NCBI GenBank assembly: GCA_041389885.1
Contig: JAWKRB010000027.1
Location: 51,739-115,738, forward strand
DNA from: JAWKRB01 sp041389885
GTDB lineage: Bacteria > Myxococcota_A > Polyangia > Polyangiales > Ga0077539
Reading direction: 5' to 3'
Length of the DNA: 64,000 nt
The notes under the pieces were generated by a model, which was given only the letters and a program-made list of their open reading frames with translations, had not been told where the DNA came from and searched no databases. Of the stretch, positions 1-10,326 are shown piece by piece. The position numbers and the translations under genes are program-made. Position 1 is the stretch's first letter; every line of letters starts with the position of its first letter.

Positions 1-266
1 TCGAGCGCGGGCGCGCACGCGCGGGGGCTCGCGGCGCTCGCGGTGTATCGTAACCCGCTGGGGCACAAGGACTTCGACGCAGCCTCGGCGCAGTATCCCA
101 TCACGCACCGGCCGCCGGGCACGCTGTCGCAGGCGAGGTCGCCGCCCGCGCGGTCGCAGCGAAAGGGCTCTGGGGCGGGGAGGCAACCCAGGAGCGCGAG
201 CGCGCCGAGGACCCACCCGCGGGCGAAGGAGCGAAAGGGCGTGCGGGGAGGGTACGGCGCTCTCAT
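1..266 (-). CDS. Cys-rich lipoprotein, 3' part beyond the left edge
   Basis: A minus-strand frame starts at an ATG at 266 and stays open for 88 codons to the window edge, so the C-terminus is missing. The N-terminus is basic (RTPFRSFARG), followed by a hydrophobic stretch and a lipobox, ALLGC, at about residues 24-28, which predicts a lipid-anchored exported protein. The mature part has regularly spaced cysteines (FRCDRAGG, LACDSVPG, GRCVMGYCAE), a pattern common in secreted myxobacterial lipoproteins with disulfide-bonded modules. No function can be assigned. It lies 72 bp downstream of the NTF2-like gene on the same strand and may be cotranscribed with it. Confidence 0.7.
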   Translation of the reverse strand, partial: MRAPYPPRTPFRSFARGWVLGALALLGCLPAPEPFRCDRAGGDLACDSVPGGRCVMGYCAEAASKSLCPSGLRYTASAASPRACAPAL

Positions 267-338
267 GGCGTGCACGTCGACGCATGAGGGTAGACCAGAT
301 CCCCGCGCGGGGAGCGACCCCGAGGCGCCTTGTCGCGC

Positions 339-773
339 TCAGCCCAGCTTCGCGACCAGGGCCTTGTACGCGACCCCCACGAAGGGGATCGACGCCATCG
401 TCGAGCCGAGGAGGTCCCAGTAGTCGCGGTGACGCGCCACGCGGCCGTCGCGGAGCGAGGCGTGGGTCACGCCCTCGACGCGCATCGCGGGGGCCGGGCC
501 CTTCATGCGCAGGTGCATCGTCCAGGTCGCGAAGAGGTTGTCTCCCGCGAGCGTCACCTCGTGCACGTCGAAGCGAATCTCCTTCGAGCGCGCGATGAGC
601 CGCTTGTTCATCTCGAGAAACGCGTCGCGGCCGCGCACCGTCTGGATGGGGTCGATGAAGACCACGTCGTCTGTGTAGTACGGCGCGACGCGGTCGATGG
701 CCGCGGCGTCCAGGGGCGTCGCGGTGAAGAGCGCGCGAAAGGTCTCGGCGTCGAGGGGCTCGGGGTCTCGCAT
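339..773 (-). CDS. NTF2-like / SnoaL-type alpha+beta barrel protein
   Basis: The 144-residue product has the size and pattern of the NTF2/SnoaL superfamily. An N-terminal helix (LDAETFRALF) is followed by YYTDDVVFIDP, the usual 'active-site entrance' strand, then REDAFLEMNKR-like helical sequence and alternating strands ending in HRDYWDLLGS. Members are small cone-shaped barrels that bind or isomerise hydrophobic ligands, and many lack a known reaction; this one resembles the polyketide-cyclase-like group with a C-terminal DYWD segment. The frame is open further upstream to 812, but the ATG at 773 (MRDPEPLDAE) gives the normal family length. No partner genes suggest a pathway. Confidence 0.75.
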   Translation of the reverse strand: MRDPEPLDAETFRALFTATPLDAAAIDRVAPYYTDDVVFIDPIQTVRGRDAFLEMNKRLIARSKEIRFDVHEVTLAGDNLFATWTMHLRMKGPAPAMRVEGVTHASLRDGRVARHRDYWDLLGSTMASIPFVGVAYKALVAKLG

Positions 774-933
774 GGCGACGAGTAGGATGCGCCCCGCGGG
801 CCTCGGGCGCACCCGGGGCTCACCAGGTCCCGACGGTGGCCGCGGGTGAGGTCACGGCGATGCCCGCGCCCAGGAGGCGACAGAGCCGCTACAACGTCAC
901 CGTCGTCTCTCGCGAAGGAGGAGCGCAGCGCTC

Positions 934-2028
934 ATGGACATCCCCGGATACAGCGGCAACCTCACCTGGCTCGGCGCGCGCACGATCTTTCTCACGCGCC
1001 ACGGCTCGCACGCCTACGGCACCAGCACCCCGACGAGCGACCTGGACCTCAAGGGCGTGGCGATCCCGCCCGCGCGGTACGTGCTGGGCTTCGCGTCGCG
1101 CTTCGAGCAGGCCGAGGTGAAGGAGCCCGACGCGGTGATCTACGAGCTGCGAAAGTTCTTCACCCTCGCCGCCGACTGCAACCCGAGCGTGATCGAGGTG
1201 CTCTTCACCGACCCCGACGACCACCTCGGCGTGACCGCCCTCGGCGCGCGGCTCGTCGACGCGCGGCGGAGCTTCTTGTCTCGCAAGGCGCGGCACACCT
1301 TCTCGGGCTACGCGATGGCGCAGCTCCGTCGGCTGCAGCAGCACCACCGCTGGATCAAGGACCCTCCCTCGCTCCCCCCCACCCGCGCCGAGCTCGGCCT
1401 CCCCGACGAAGACCCCGCGACCCGCGACGCGGTGAACACGGCGCTGAGCGAGCTCGAGAAGGAGATCCGCGGCTGGGAGGTTGACTTCGGCTCCCTCGAC
1501 CGCGAGTCGCAAGACGCGCTGCGCGAGCGCATCGCCGCCGCCCTCGCCGCGCGCATCGGCGCAGAGCGCGCGCCCTGGCCCGCGGCGGCGCGCGTGCTGG
1601 GCCTGGGCCCGGAGCTCACCGAGCGCCTGGCGCTGGAGCGCGAGCACCGCGCGAGGGTGCGCGCGTGGGAGCAGTTTCAGCAGTGGCACCGCGCCCGCAA
1701 CCCGAAGCGCGCCGAGCTCGAGTCGCGCTTCGGCTACGACGTGAAGTTCGGGATGCACGTGGTCCGTCTGCTGCGCATGGCGCGGGAGGTGCTGGTCGAG
1801 GGGGAGGTGCGCGTGCGCCGCCCCGACGCCGAGGAGCTGCGCTCGATCCGCGCGGGCGCGTGGGCCTTCGAGCGCCTCGTGAGCTGGGCGACCGAGGCCG
1901 ACGCGGAGCTCGACGCGCTCGCGAAGACCTCACCGCTGCCGCACGGCCCCGACCGCGCCGCCCTCGACGCGCTCTGCGTCTCGCTCCTCGAAGAGGCGCT
2001 GCGCCAGGGCGACGGCCCGCTGACGTAG
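934..2028 (+). CDS. RlaP-type nucleotidyltransferase (DNA polymerase beta superfamily)
   Basis: This 364-residue protein begins with a minimal nucleotidyltransferase core: HGSHAYGT at about residues 30-37, then TSDLDLKG. That is the GSxxxGT...SDxDxxG signature whose aspartates bind the catalytic metals. The rest matches the RlaP family (RNA-repair-associated polymerase-beta-like proteins, formerly YcgL/COG3541), including the FFTLAADCNPSVIEVLF segment and helical middle. Homologues occur alone or beside RNA-repair ligases; none is seen here, so an RNA-repair role is inference. An AAGGAGG ribosome-binding site lies about 12 bases before the ATG. The stop codon abuts the left arm of the inverted-repeat element. 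Confidence 0.8.
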   Translation: MDIPGYSGNLTWLGARTIFLTRHGSHAYGTSTPTSDLDLKGVAIPPARYVLGFASRFEQAEVKEPDAVIYELRKFFTLAADCNPSVIEVLFTDPDDHLGVTALGARLVDARRSFLSRKARHTFSGYAMAQLRRLQQHHRWIKDPPSLPPTRAELGLPDEDPATRDAVNTALSELEKEIRGWEVDFGSLDRESQDALRERIAAALAARIGAERAPWPAAARVLGLGPELTERLALEREHRARVRAWEQFQQWHRARNPKRAELESRFGYDVKFGMHVVRLLRMAREVLVEGEVRVRRPDAEELRSIRAGAWAFERLVSWATEADAELDALAKTSPLPHGPDRAALDALCVSLLEEALRQGDGPLT

Positions 2029-2029
2029 C

Positions 2030-2514
2030 GCGCGACCGACGCACCCACATCCCGCGCTGCCGCGCACCCCTTCTCCCGAGGCGCTGCGTTCGACACACAA
2101 GCCAGGAATCCGCTTGAAAACAAGCGTGATGCGCCTCTGATCGGTCCGCGCCGTCCCTTCGACCCAGCGCGGGGCCCCTCCACTTCGCCCTCCTCCATGG
2201 GCTTCGCCGATGGAGGAGGGGTTGCGTCCTTCGGGAAGATGCTCCGCGTCGAACTGCCCTTGGGATGCGTCACATGGCCTGAGACCGCGCGGATGTGTCT
2301 GCCATCCCTTGTGTCTCAGCCCTCCTCCATCGGCGAAGCCCATGGAGGAGGGGCGGGAGTGGAGGGGCCCCGCGCTGGGTCGAAGGGACGGCGCGGACCG
2401 ACCAGAGGCGCATCACGCTTGTTTTCAGGCGGATTCCTGACTTGTGTGTCGAACGCAGCCCGAGGCGGGAGAAGGGGTGCGCGGCAGCGCGGGATATGGG
2501 CCGTCCGTCGCGCG
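2030..2514. repeat. Long inverted-repeat element with about 100-bp loop
   Basis: Two arms, core 2051-2220 and 2320-2493, are about 95% identical as reverse complements. Weaker similarity extends outward to about 2030 and 2514. The loop (2221-2319) has no convincing gene. The inner end of each arm is itself a palindrome, CCTCCTCCAT then GGCTTCGCC then ATGGAGGAGG, so each arm can fold alone and the whole can form a cruciform. Nothing resembling a transposase is present. It occupies the whole gap between the convergent RlaP and small membrane-protein genes and could act as a bidirectional terminator or be a non-autonomous (MITE-like) element. Confidence 0.85.
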
Positions 2515-2543
2515 GAACCCTTCAAATCCCCTGCAGAAATGGA

Positions 2544-3011
2544 CTAATACCCCCGGCCGCCCTGCTGCCACCCCTGCCCCGGCATCATCCCCCCGTGCAT
2601 CGCAGGGAGGATCGCGATCTTCATCGGGTTCTGCGGGTCGAACCTCACGCCCACCTGCGTGCCCACCTGGTACTGCGCCATCTCGAACATCGGAACGATC
2701 TTGACGATCTGGGTCTGGTAGGGCGCCCCGCCGTGCGGCGTCACCTGCACGAGGAACTGCACCTGGGGGTTGTTGTTCACGTAGGTCCCGGTCTGCTGAG
2801 CGGCGATGATGACGCCCTGCGCGGGCGCGCCGAACTGCATCAACCTCGCCTCCTCGGCGGCGCTCGCGTGCAGGCCCTTGAGCAGCCTGAACACGAAGTA
2901 CAGCGTCGGGACGACGGTCGCCACGACGACCAGCGTGATGACGAGTCCGATCAGGGAGCCTTCTTCCACGGGAGCCTCGCGTTCATGGGTACAGAGGGTG
3001 ACGCGTTCCAT
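2544..3011 (-). CDS. Small membrane protein with one N-terminal helix and a beta-rich cytoplasmic domain
   Basis: The 155-residue product has one strong transmembrane segment (GLVITLVVVATVVPTLYFVF, residues 22-41) and a C-terminal domain (GAPAQGVIIAAQQTGTYVNN ... VGVRFDPQNPMKIAIL) that resembles small DUF3592-like beta domains of unknown function, with the typical VxVxxDPxNPxxxAI ending. A Gly/Gln/Met-rich tail follows. The ATG at 3011 gives the longest product; a GTG at 2969 with GAGG five bases upstream is an equally credible start and would put the helix at the very N-terminus. It is divergent from the acetyltransferase gene at 3086. Function unknown. Confidence 0.7.
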   Translation of the reverse strand: MERVTLCTHEREAPVEEGSLIGLVITLVVVATVVPTLYFVFRLLKGLHASAAEEARLMQFGAPAQGVIIAAQQTGTYVNNNPQVQFLVQVTPHGGAPYQTQIVKIVPMFEMAQYQVGTQVGVRFDPQNPMKIAILPAMHGGMMPGQGWQQGGRGY

Positions 3012-3085
3012 GCTCTCACGATCCGCTCCCGCGCCGCGAGGTCGCCCGTTGCGCGCGAGAGAGAGGCGGGCGACGCTCCGCGGCG

Positions 3086-3904
3086 ATGAGCACCGCCCGC
3101 GTCCGCGCCGCCGCGCCCGAGGACTACGACGCCTTCGCCGCCCTCGTGCCGCAGCTCGGGAGCGGCGACCCCCCTCCCCCGCGGACGCGCTGGGACGCCG
3201 AGGTCTGCGCGCAGACGCTCCTCGCCGAGCGCGACGGGGTGATCGAGGGGTACGTCTTCGGGCAGAGCCTGCGGGGGGTGGGCTACGTGCGACACCTGGT
3301 CACCGAAGAATCGGCGCGGGGGCGGGGCGTGGGCCGCGCGCTGATGGAGTCCATCGCCGAGCGGTTTCGCGAGGCGGGGTGCGCGCGGTGGTGCCTGAAC
3401 GTGAAGCCCGACAACGCGCCCGCGCTCGGGCTCTACACGAGCCTCGGGCTGCGCGAGGCGCACCGCGGGGTCTCGCTCCGCGTCGCGTGGACCGAGCTCG
3501 CCAGGCTCCCTCCTCCCCCCGCGGGGCTGGTCGCGCGCCCCGCCCTCGAAGCCGACGACCTCGCCCTCGAGTCCGCCTGGGACCTCACCCCCGGACAGCT
3601 CGCGTACTCCCGCGCGCACCGCTGGGTGGTGCTCTGCCTCGACGACGCCGCGGGGGTGGCCTGCTTCAACCCGAGCTTCCCCGGCGCGTTCCCCTTTCGC
3701 GCGCGGGACCTCGGGTGCGCCTCGGCGCTGCTCCGCGCGATGCGCGCCCACGCCCTGCCGGACTTCTATTTCGTGCGGGTGAACGTCGAGGCCGACGAGG
3801 CGCTGCGCGCCGCCCTCGAGGCCCTCGGCGCCGAGGTCATGCTCGAGGTGATGCACCTGCGCGGCGCGATCCCCGAGCGCGGGGTCACAGGTACGACGAG
3901 TTGA
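3086..3904 (+). CDS. GNAT-family N-acetyltransferase, two-domain
   Basis: The first half (about residues 1-140) is a GNAT fold: VRHLVTEESARGRGVGRALM holds motif A, with the RGRGVGRA pyrophosphate loop that binds acetyl-CoA, followed by NVKPDNAPALGLYTSLGLRE, the motif B region. The second half (about 150-265) has a similar strand-helix order without an obvious acetyl-CoA loop and looks like a degenerate second GNAT domain. Substrate cannot be predicted. Its last 20 bp overlap the 3' end of the maltoporin-like gene on the opposite strand, so there is no room for a terminator between them. Confidence 0.85.
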   Translation: MSTARVRAAAPEDYDAFAALVPQLGSGDPPPPRTRWDAEVCAQTLLAERDGVIEGYVFGQSLRGVGYVRHLVTEESARGRGVGRALMESIAERFREAGCARWCLNVKPDNAPALGLYTSLGLREAHRGVSLRVAWTELARLPPPPAGLVARPALEADDLALESAWDLTPGQLAYSRAHRWVVLCLDDAAGVACFNPSFPGAFPFRARDLGCASALLRAMRAHALPDFYFVRVNVEADEALRAALEALGAEVMLEVMHLRGAIPERGVTGTTS

Positions 3905-5336
3905 ACCACCACTCGGTGCTGATCCCGAGAAAGTGCTCGACCTGGTTGAACGAGAAGGGGTCGTCGGGCGCGTAGAGCCGCCGCGCGCCCTCGTCGCGCA
4001 CCGTCGCGAGGTAGATCAGCTGCAGGTGCGGGCGCGTGTAGCTCCCGCGCCCCGCGGGCGACACGAAGGGCATGACCCCGAAGCGCCACGCGGTGCCGCG
4101 CAGCGCGCCGCTGCCGGTAACCGGGTCGAGGGCGTTGTACGAGAGCTGCTGAAACGACGCCTCGGCGGCGACGCCCGCGCGCTGGCCGATCCACACGATG
4201 GGGCGGGCCACCACCGCGCCCTCCATCAGCGCGTCGCGGGAGAACACGCCGGGGTCGGCGTCGCGAAACCATCGAAAGTACGCGCCGAGCATGAGCCCGA
4301 AGGGGCCGCTCTCGAAGTTGCCCGCGAGGGCGACGTTGAGCGACTGCGCGCGCTCCGAGGTGCGCGCGGTGTTCAGGGTCACGGGCACGCGCAGGTCGCC
4401 GTAGGCGCCGAGGCCCTGCGACCAGCGCACGAAGAGGTTGAGAAAGTTCGCGCGGCGGTAGATCCCCACCTGCGCGCCGAGCACCGCGCCGCTGTCGCCC
4501 GGGAGCTCGATGCGCGCCCCGGCGTCGTTGATCTGGCGCACGCCCGCGGCCATCTGGTGCAGCTCGCCGTAGAGCGACACCTTCACCCCCTCGGGGGCGG
4601 TGCGCGAGTTCGAGAACCACGTGGCCTTGAGGCTCTCGATGATGCGCGGCCGGTCGAGGAGAAACGCCGTCGTGGCGTTGAAGCCCGAGCGCGGCGCGAC
4701 CTGGATCGTCTGGAGCTGGTAGGGGTCGTCGAGGCGGTTCATCCCCACGGCGAGGGCGAAGGCCCAGCGGGTGCCGGGCTCCCAGCGCGCGCCGCCGCCG
4801 ACCATGTTGAGGTTGTCGAGGGGCCACCAGTTGAGGAGGTAGGCGTCGTCGCCGCGGTACATCCTCGAGCCCGCCCAGAGCGAGAGGGTCGGGTGCAGCG
4901 CGCCCGTCTCTTCGAGGTAGAGGTTGCGCACGGCGATGGTGCCGTTGAAGTCTCCCGTGAAGTGAAAGAGCTGCTCGTTGAGCGCGAGGGTGATCACCGT
5001 GCGCCACCGCGCGCCCTGCCAGCGGGTGTCGTAGTTGAACTGCAGCTCGGCGTAGCTCGGGAGGTCTCCGCGCGGACCAAAGGCCACGAGGTTCGCCCCG
5101 CGCCCCGAGCGCCCGCGCAGGTCGCTCGCGACGGTCACGCGGCCGTACGACCCGAACGACAGCCCCGAGTGGGGTGTCTCGGACGCGGGGCCGAGCACCC
5201 CCTGCGAGGGCACCGGCGCCGAGGGCGGGAGCTCAGACTGCGAGGGCGCACGCGGCGCCGCGGGCTGCGCCGAGGCCGTGAGCCCCGCCGTGACCGATCC
5301 CATGAACGCGATGAACGCGCTGCGGCGCAAGGACAT
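3885..5336 (-). CDS. Maltoporin (LamB)-like outer-membrane sugar porin
   Basis: The 483-residue precursor has a short signal peptide (AFIAFMGSVTAGLTASAQ) and then beta-strand-rich sequence. LamB-like landmarks are the opening strand FGSYGRVTVASDLRG, the conserved central stretch LWAGSRMYRGDDAYLLNWW (family: W.G.R.Y.R.D.H..D.YYW), and a final strand rich in aromatic residues. LamB-type porins are trimeric 18-stranded channels for maltodextrins; the substrate here is unknown. The ATG (5336-5334) overlaps the upstream gene's stop by one base, so translation is probably coupled. This is the third gene of an operon behind a sigma54 regulator and a lipoprotein. Confidence 0.8.
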   Translation of the reverse strand: MSLRRSAFIAFMGSVTAGLTASAQPAAPRAPSQSELPPSAPVPSQGVLGPASETPHSGLSFGSYGRVTVASDLRGRSGRGANLVAFGPRGDLPSYAELQFNYDTRWQGARWRTVITLALNEQLFHFTGDFNGTIAVRNLYLEETGALHPTLSLWAGSRMYRGDDAYLLNWWPLDNLNMVGGGARWEPGTRWAFALAVGMNRLDDPYQLQTIQVAPRSGFNATTAFLLDRPRIIESLKATWFSNSRTAPEGVKVSLYGELHQMAAGVRQINDAGARIELPGDSGAVLGAQVGIYRRANFLNLFVRWSQGLGAYGDLRVPVTLNTARTSERAQSLNVALAGNFESGPFGLMLGAYFRWFRDADPGVFSRDALMEGAVVARPIVWIGQRAGVAAEASFQQLSYNALDPVTGSGALRGTAWRFGVMPFVSPAGRGSYTRPHLQLIYLATVRDEGARRLYAPDDPFSFNQVEHFLGISTEWWFNSSYL

Positions 5337-6222
5337 CAGCGGCGTCCCTGGAGCGAGTAGTTGGTGACCATGGCGCCGCTCACGCGGTAGGTGTTGCCGG
5401 TCTCGGCCATGGCGGTGCCGTCGGTGAAGCTCCAGACCTTGAGTCGCGCGTCGAGGTTGCGCAGCCCCACCTGGTCGATCATCCCCGCGGGCACCTGGAG
5501 GAACCCGTTGAGCACCGCCGGGCAGTAGATGCGCGGCGACGTCGCCGTGGGCGTCTCGGGCTCGATGGTCACGAGGGCGCTGGTCGCGCCGGCGCTGGTC
5601 CACCGCACCTCGAGGGGGCCGTTCGCGGGCCAGCTCCCGATGCCCAGCTCGTTGGGCGCGGTGATGCGCACCGCGGCGGGGAAGCGCACCGTGGCCGTGA
5701 GGTCGGTGAGCTGGTCGCCGTCGATCTCCATCATCGACGCGATCGCCGCGGCGCGGTCGTTGGCGATGCTCCCGCAGCCGAGCAGCGGGGCGTCGAAGGT
5801 CACCCGCGCGCCGGGAGAAGGGCACAGCGAGAAGTTCGTGTTCAGCGCGCCGCTCGAGACGTTCAGCGCGCCCGCGCAGAGCCAGCGCTGGGCCTGGAGG
5901 TCGACGTCAGGGTCGGCGACGTAGAGCCTGCACCCGGTGGCGCCGTCGATGGTGGCGGCGGTGACCGTGGCCGTGGACGTGGTGTTGAACAGCAGCGCGG
6001 TGAGCCCGCACTGGGTGTCTCGGCGCATGGCGCCCGCGCGCTCCTCGTGGCGCAGCACGAGGGTGCGCACGGGCTCGTTGGGCGTGAGCGGGCGCTTCAG
6101 CGGCGGGGTCTGCGTGAGGGCCGTGGGGGTGGTGCCGCCGTCGGCGCCGCCGGGGTCGGCGCTGCACGCCGAGAGGCCGTAGGCCATGCACACAGCCCAA
6201 GGAATACTGAGGATCGCGCGGT

Positions 6223-6226
<4 letters not shown>
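5336..6226 (-). CDS. Lipoprotein of the regulator-porin operon
   Basis: The 296-residue product carries a lipoprotein signal (WAVCMAYGLSAC, lipobox LSAC, lipidated Cys about residue 21), then a Gly/Thr-rich linker. The mature part has several cysteines (TQCGLTAL, TGCRLYV, RWLCAGAL, LLGCGSIA) and a beta-rich second half. I recognise no catalytic family. The ATG overlaps the sigma54 regulator's stop by four bases (ATGA) and its own stop overlaps the porin's ATG by one base, so all three are almost certainly one transcript. A natural guess is a periplasmic or outer-membrane accessory that binds the ligand carried by the porin; this is inference from position only. Confidence 0.75.
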
Positions 6227-7629
<1,403 letters not shown>

Positions 7630-7698
7630 GGCGCGGACGATATCACCGTCCCGCGCGCCCTTGCTGGCCCGTGGGCGTGTTCGGTAGCGTGCCCGGCG

Positions 7699-9265
7699 AT
7701 GAGCACCCGCCGCCGCCCCGCGTGGTCCGCCCTGGCCGCCGCGATCGCGCTCTGCGCCGCGCCCGCCGCCGCGCAGAACCGCGCCGCGACGCCCGCGCAG
7801 AACCGCGCCGCGCCCGAGGCCGAGGCGGAGTCAGACTCGCCCTTCGGCGTGGCCGTGCCCGGCGAGTTTCGCCTGCGCTACACGGGCCTCTCCGACATCG
7901 CCCTGGCGACCACCCCGGGGAGCACCACGATGCCCGAGAACCTCGGGCAGAATCAGTGGTTCGAGGCCTGGCTGCGGCTGCGCCCGATGTTCCGCTTCGG
8001 CGACCGGCTGAAGGTGAACTTCTCCCTCGATGTCACCCGCACCGTGGTGCCCGACAACCCCGCGGCCTCGGTGCCCTTCACCCGCGACCCGCGCACCGAG
8101 CTCCTGCCCTTCGGCGTGGTCGACATGCGCACGGGCTACATCGAGTGGAACTCCCCCGTAGGCTTCTTTCGCGTGGGGCAGCAGGCCTTCTCGTGGGGCC
8201 TGGGGATCCTCGCCAACGACGGCGACACCATGCCCACCTTCGGCGACTACCGCATGGGCGACCTCGTCGAGCGCTTCGCCTTCGCGACGCGCCCGGGCGG
8301 CGCGACCTCGAACGTGGTCGCCGCCGTCGCGGGCGACATCGTGTACCGCGACCGCACCACGAGCCTCGTCGACGGCGACATCGCCCTGCAGGCCGTGCTC
8401 TCGGTCTTCTGGCAGGACCACAGCTGCCGCCTCCGCTGCGACCGCCGCCGGGTGGGCGGCCTCGTGACCTACCGCGACGTGAGCTACGGCAACGGAGACA
8501 CCCTGAGCGTGGTCGTCGCCGACCTGCTCGCGCGCTGGGAGTGGCCCACCCCCGACCGCACCGGCCGCGTCTGGGCGGGGCTCGAAATCGCGGGGATCTT
8601 CGGCACCACCGACGCCGCGCGCACGCAGTACTTCGCGTCGCACGACATCGAGCAGTACGGCGTGGTGGCCGAGCTGGGGATGGAGCGCGAGGGCAAGTTC
8701 AAGGTCTCGCTCGAGGGCGGCTGGGCCAGCGGCGACCGCAACCCCGTCGACGGCGCGCAGCGGCGCATGACCTTCAACCCCTCGCACCGGGTGGGGCTGG
8801 TGCTCTTCCCGAGGTCATCGCGTGGCAGACCGCGCGCTCGGCGGCGATCTCGGTCGACCCCGCGCTCACGGCGCGCCCGCGCGGGGCGCGAACCTCCCGC
8901 CCTCGTCGGGCGGGGTCACCGGCGCGGCGTACCTCTACCCCACGGCGCAGGTCTTCCTCGGGCGCTACGTCGACCTCCGCGGGGGCCTGGTCATCGCGAT
9001 GGCGAGCAGCGACTGGGTCGACCCGGTGTCGGTGCAGCGCTACGGCTCCGCGCGCAACTACCGCGGCGGCGACGCCTCGCGCCGGGACCTCGGCCTCGAG
9101 CTCGACCTCGGGGTCAACACGAGCTTTCCCCTCCGCGGCGGCGTGCGCATCGAGGGGGGCGTGCAGGGCGGCGTGCTCTTCCCCGGCAGGGCCTTCGCCG
9201 ACGCGTCGGGCGCGCTGATGGCGCCCGTGGCGATGGGCGTGGCGCGACTGGGCGTGAGGTTTTGA
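7699..9265 (+). CDS. Outer-membrane beta-barrel protein, interrupted by two frameshifts
   Basis: A signal peptide (SALAAAIALCAAPAAAQ) is followed by an acidic linker and a beta-barrel-like protein: GEFRLRYTGLSDI, WFEAWLRLRPMFRFGDRLKV, GYIEWNSPVGFFRVGQQAFS and many alternating strands, ending VAMGVARLGVRF with the C-terminal Phe typical of barrels assembled by BamA. The frame shifts by -1 after HRVGLVLFP (CCC at 8808-8810) and again at CCC 8876-8878. Adding one C at each site restores one continuous product of about 522 residues. Function is unknown; it is transcribed divergently from the sigma54 regulator and could be another porin-like channel under related control. Confidence 0.75.
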
Positions 9266-9939
9266 ACCCTGTCCCGACGCTGAGGGTGATCCACCGCGAC
9301 GCCCGCTGGCTCGCCGTCGAGAAGCCCCCGGGGATCACCACCACCCCCCTCAAGGGTGCCCCCTCGCTGGTCGAACTCGTGAGAGAGACCCTTGCGCCGC
9401 AAGGCGATGCGCTGCACCCGCTCTCGCGCCTCGACTTCGACGTCACGGGCGTGGTGCTCTTCGCGCTCACCCGCGACGCGACCAGGCTCGCGGCGGAGGT
9501 GAAGCGCGCGGGGCGCTACCGCCGGGTCTACCACGCCCTGGTCTCGCCGCCGCCCGCCGACGACCGCGCGCGGTGGAGCTGGCCCATCGGGGTTGATCCT
9601 CGCAACGCGCACCGGCGCGCGGTGGGCGGCCGCGACCCCGAGTCGGCCGAGAGCGAGGTCTTCGTGAAGGCGCGGCGGGGAGAGGTCGCCTGGCTCGCCC
9701 TCGAGCCCCAGACCGGCCGCACCCACCAGCTCCGCGTTCACTGCGCGCACGCGGGCTGCCCCGTGCTCGGCGACCGCACCTACGGCGGCGCCCGGAGGAT
9801 CACCCTCCCCGACGGCGCCGTGCTCGGCGCGCCGAGGGTGCTGCTCCACTGCGCCGAGGTGTCGGTGCAGGGCGGGCCGTCGGTGTCGTCTCCCTGGCCC
9901 GAGGACTTCAACACCGTGTGGAACGCGCTGCCGGAGTGA
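9262..9939 (+). CDS. RluA-family pseudouridine synthase without S4 domain
   Basis: About 225 residues. The N-terminal strand RVIHRDARWLAVEKPPGIT, the catalytic-Asp motif in PLSRLDFDVTG (usual HRLDxxTSG), and ALEPQTGRTHQLRVH near the C-terminus define the RluA family, which isomerises uridine in rRNA or tRNA. There is no N-terminal S4 RNA-binding domain, as in the short RluA/TruC-like members, and the His and Ser of the usual HRLDxxTSG are replaced by Ser and Val. No ATG precedes the conserved start; TTG at 9262 overlaps the previous stop (TTGA), suggesting coupling to the barrel gene. The target nucleotide cannot be predicted. Confidence 0.85.
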   Translation: MNPVPTLRVIHRDARWLAVEKPPGITTTPLKGAPSLVELVRETLAPQGDALHPLSRLDFDVTGVVLFALTRDATRLAAEVKRAGRYRRVYHALVSPPPADDRARWSWPIGVDPRNAHRRAVGGRDPESAESEVFVKARRGEVAWLALEPQTGRTHQLRVHCAHAGCPVLGDRTYGGARRITLPDGAVLGAPRVLLHCAEVSVQGGPSVSSPWPEDFNTVWNALPE

Positions 9940-9969
9940 GCGCGGGCGGGCGGGTGTCACATCCCGGGC

Positions 9970-10326
9970 TCAGGGCACGCGCACCCAGGCGATGGTGCAG
10001 GCTGCGGGGCAGTCGGTGCCGTTGGGGAAGTTGTCGACATACTGGGGCGCGGTATTGATTCGGCGCACGCCCGTCAGGGTGGAGACCTCGACGGAGAGCT
10101 GCTGCACGCGCCCGCCGAGGATGAGTCCGCGCTCGCCACAGCGCAGCTCGCTGGCCGCGAGCGCCGCGCAGTCGAAGCGATGCTCCACCCCGTCGGCGAC
10201 GACCACCCCGCGGTCGCCCGCCGCCATGCCCGACCACTGGATCACCAGGGTGTCTTGGCAGTGGACCAGCGGGCACTCACCCATCTGGCACGCGGCGAGG
10301 GCGCCGGTCGCGCCCATGATGAGCAT
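9970..10326 (-). CDS. Small lipoprotein
   Basis: The 118-residue product has a lipoprotein signal ending in the lipobox LAAC (MLIMGATGALAAC). The mature domain is short, with cysteine pairs (GECPLVHC, RFDCAALA, ELRCGERG, TDCPAACTI) suggesting a disulfide-stabilised beta fold of unknown role. The frame is open to 10452, but only the ATG at 10326 (or GTG at 10335) places the hydrophobic segment at the N-terminus. Its 3' end faces the pseudouridine synthase across a 30-bp gap. No function assigned. Confidence 0.65.
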   Translation of the reverse strand: MLIMGATGALAACQMGECPLVHCQDTLVIQWSGMAAGDRGVVVADGVEHRFDCAALAASELRCGERGLILGGRVQQLSVEVSTLTGVRRINTAPQYVDNFPNGTDCPAACTIAWVRVP

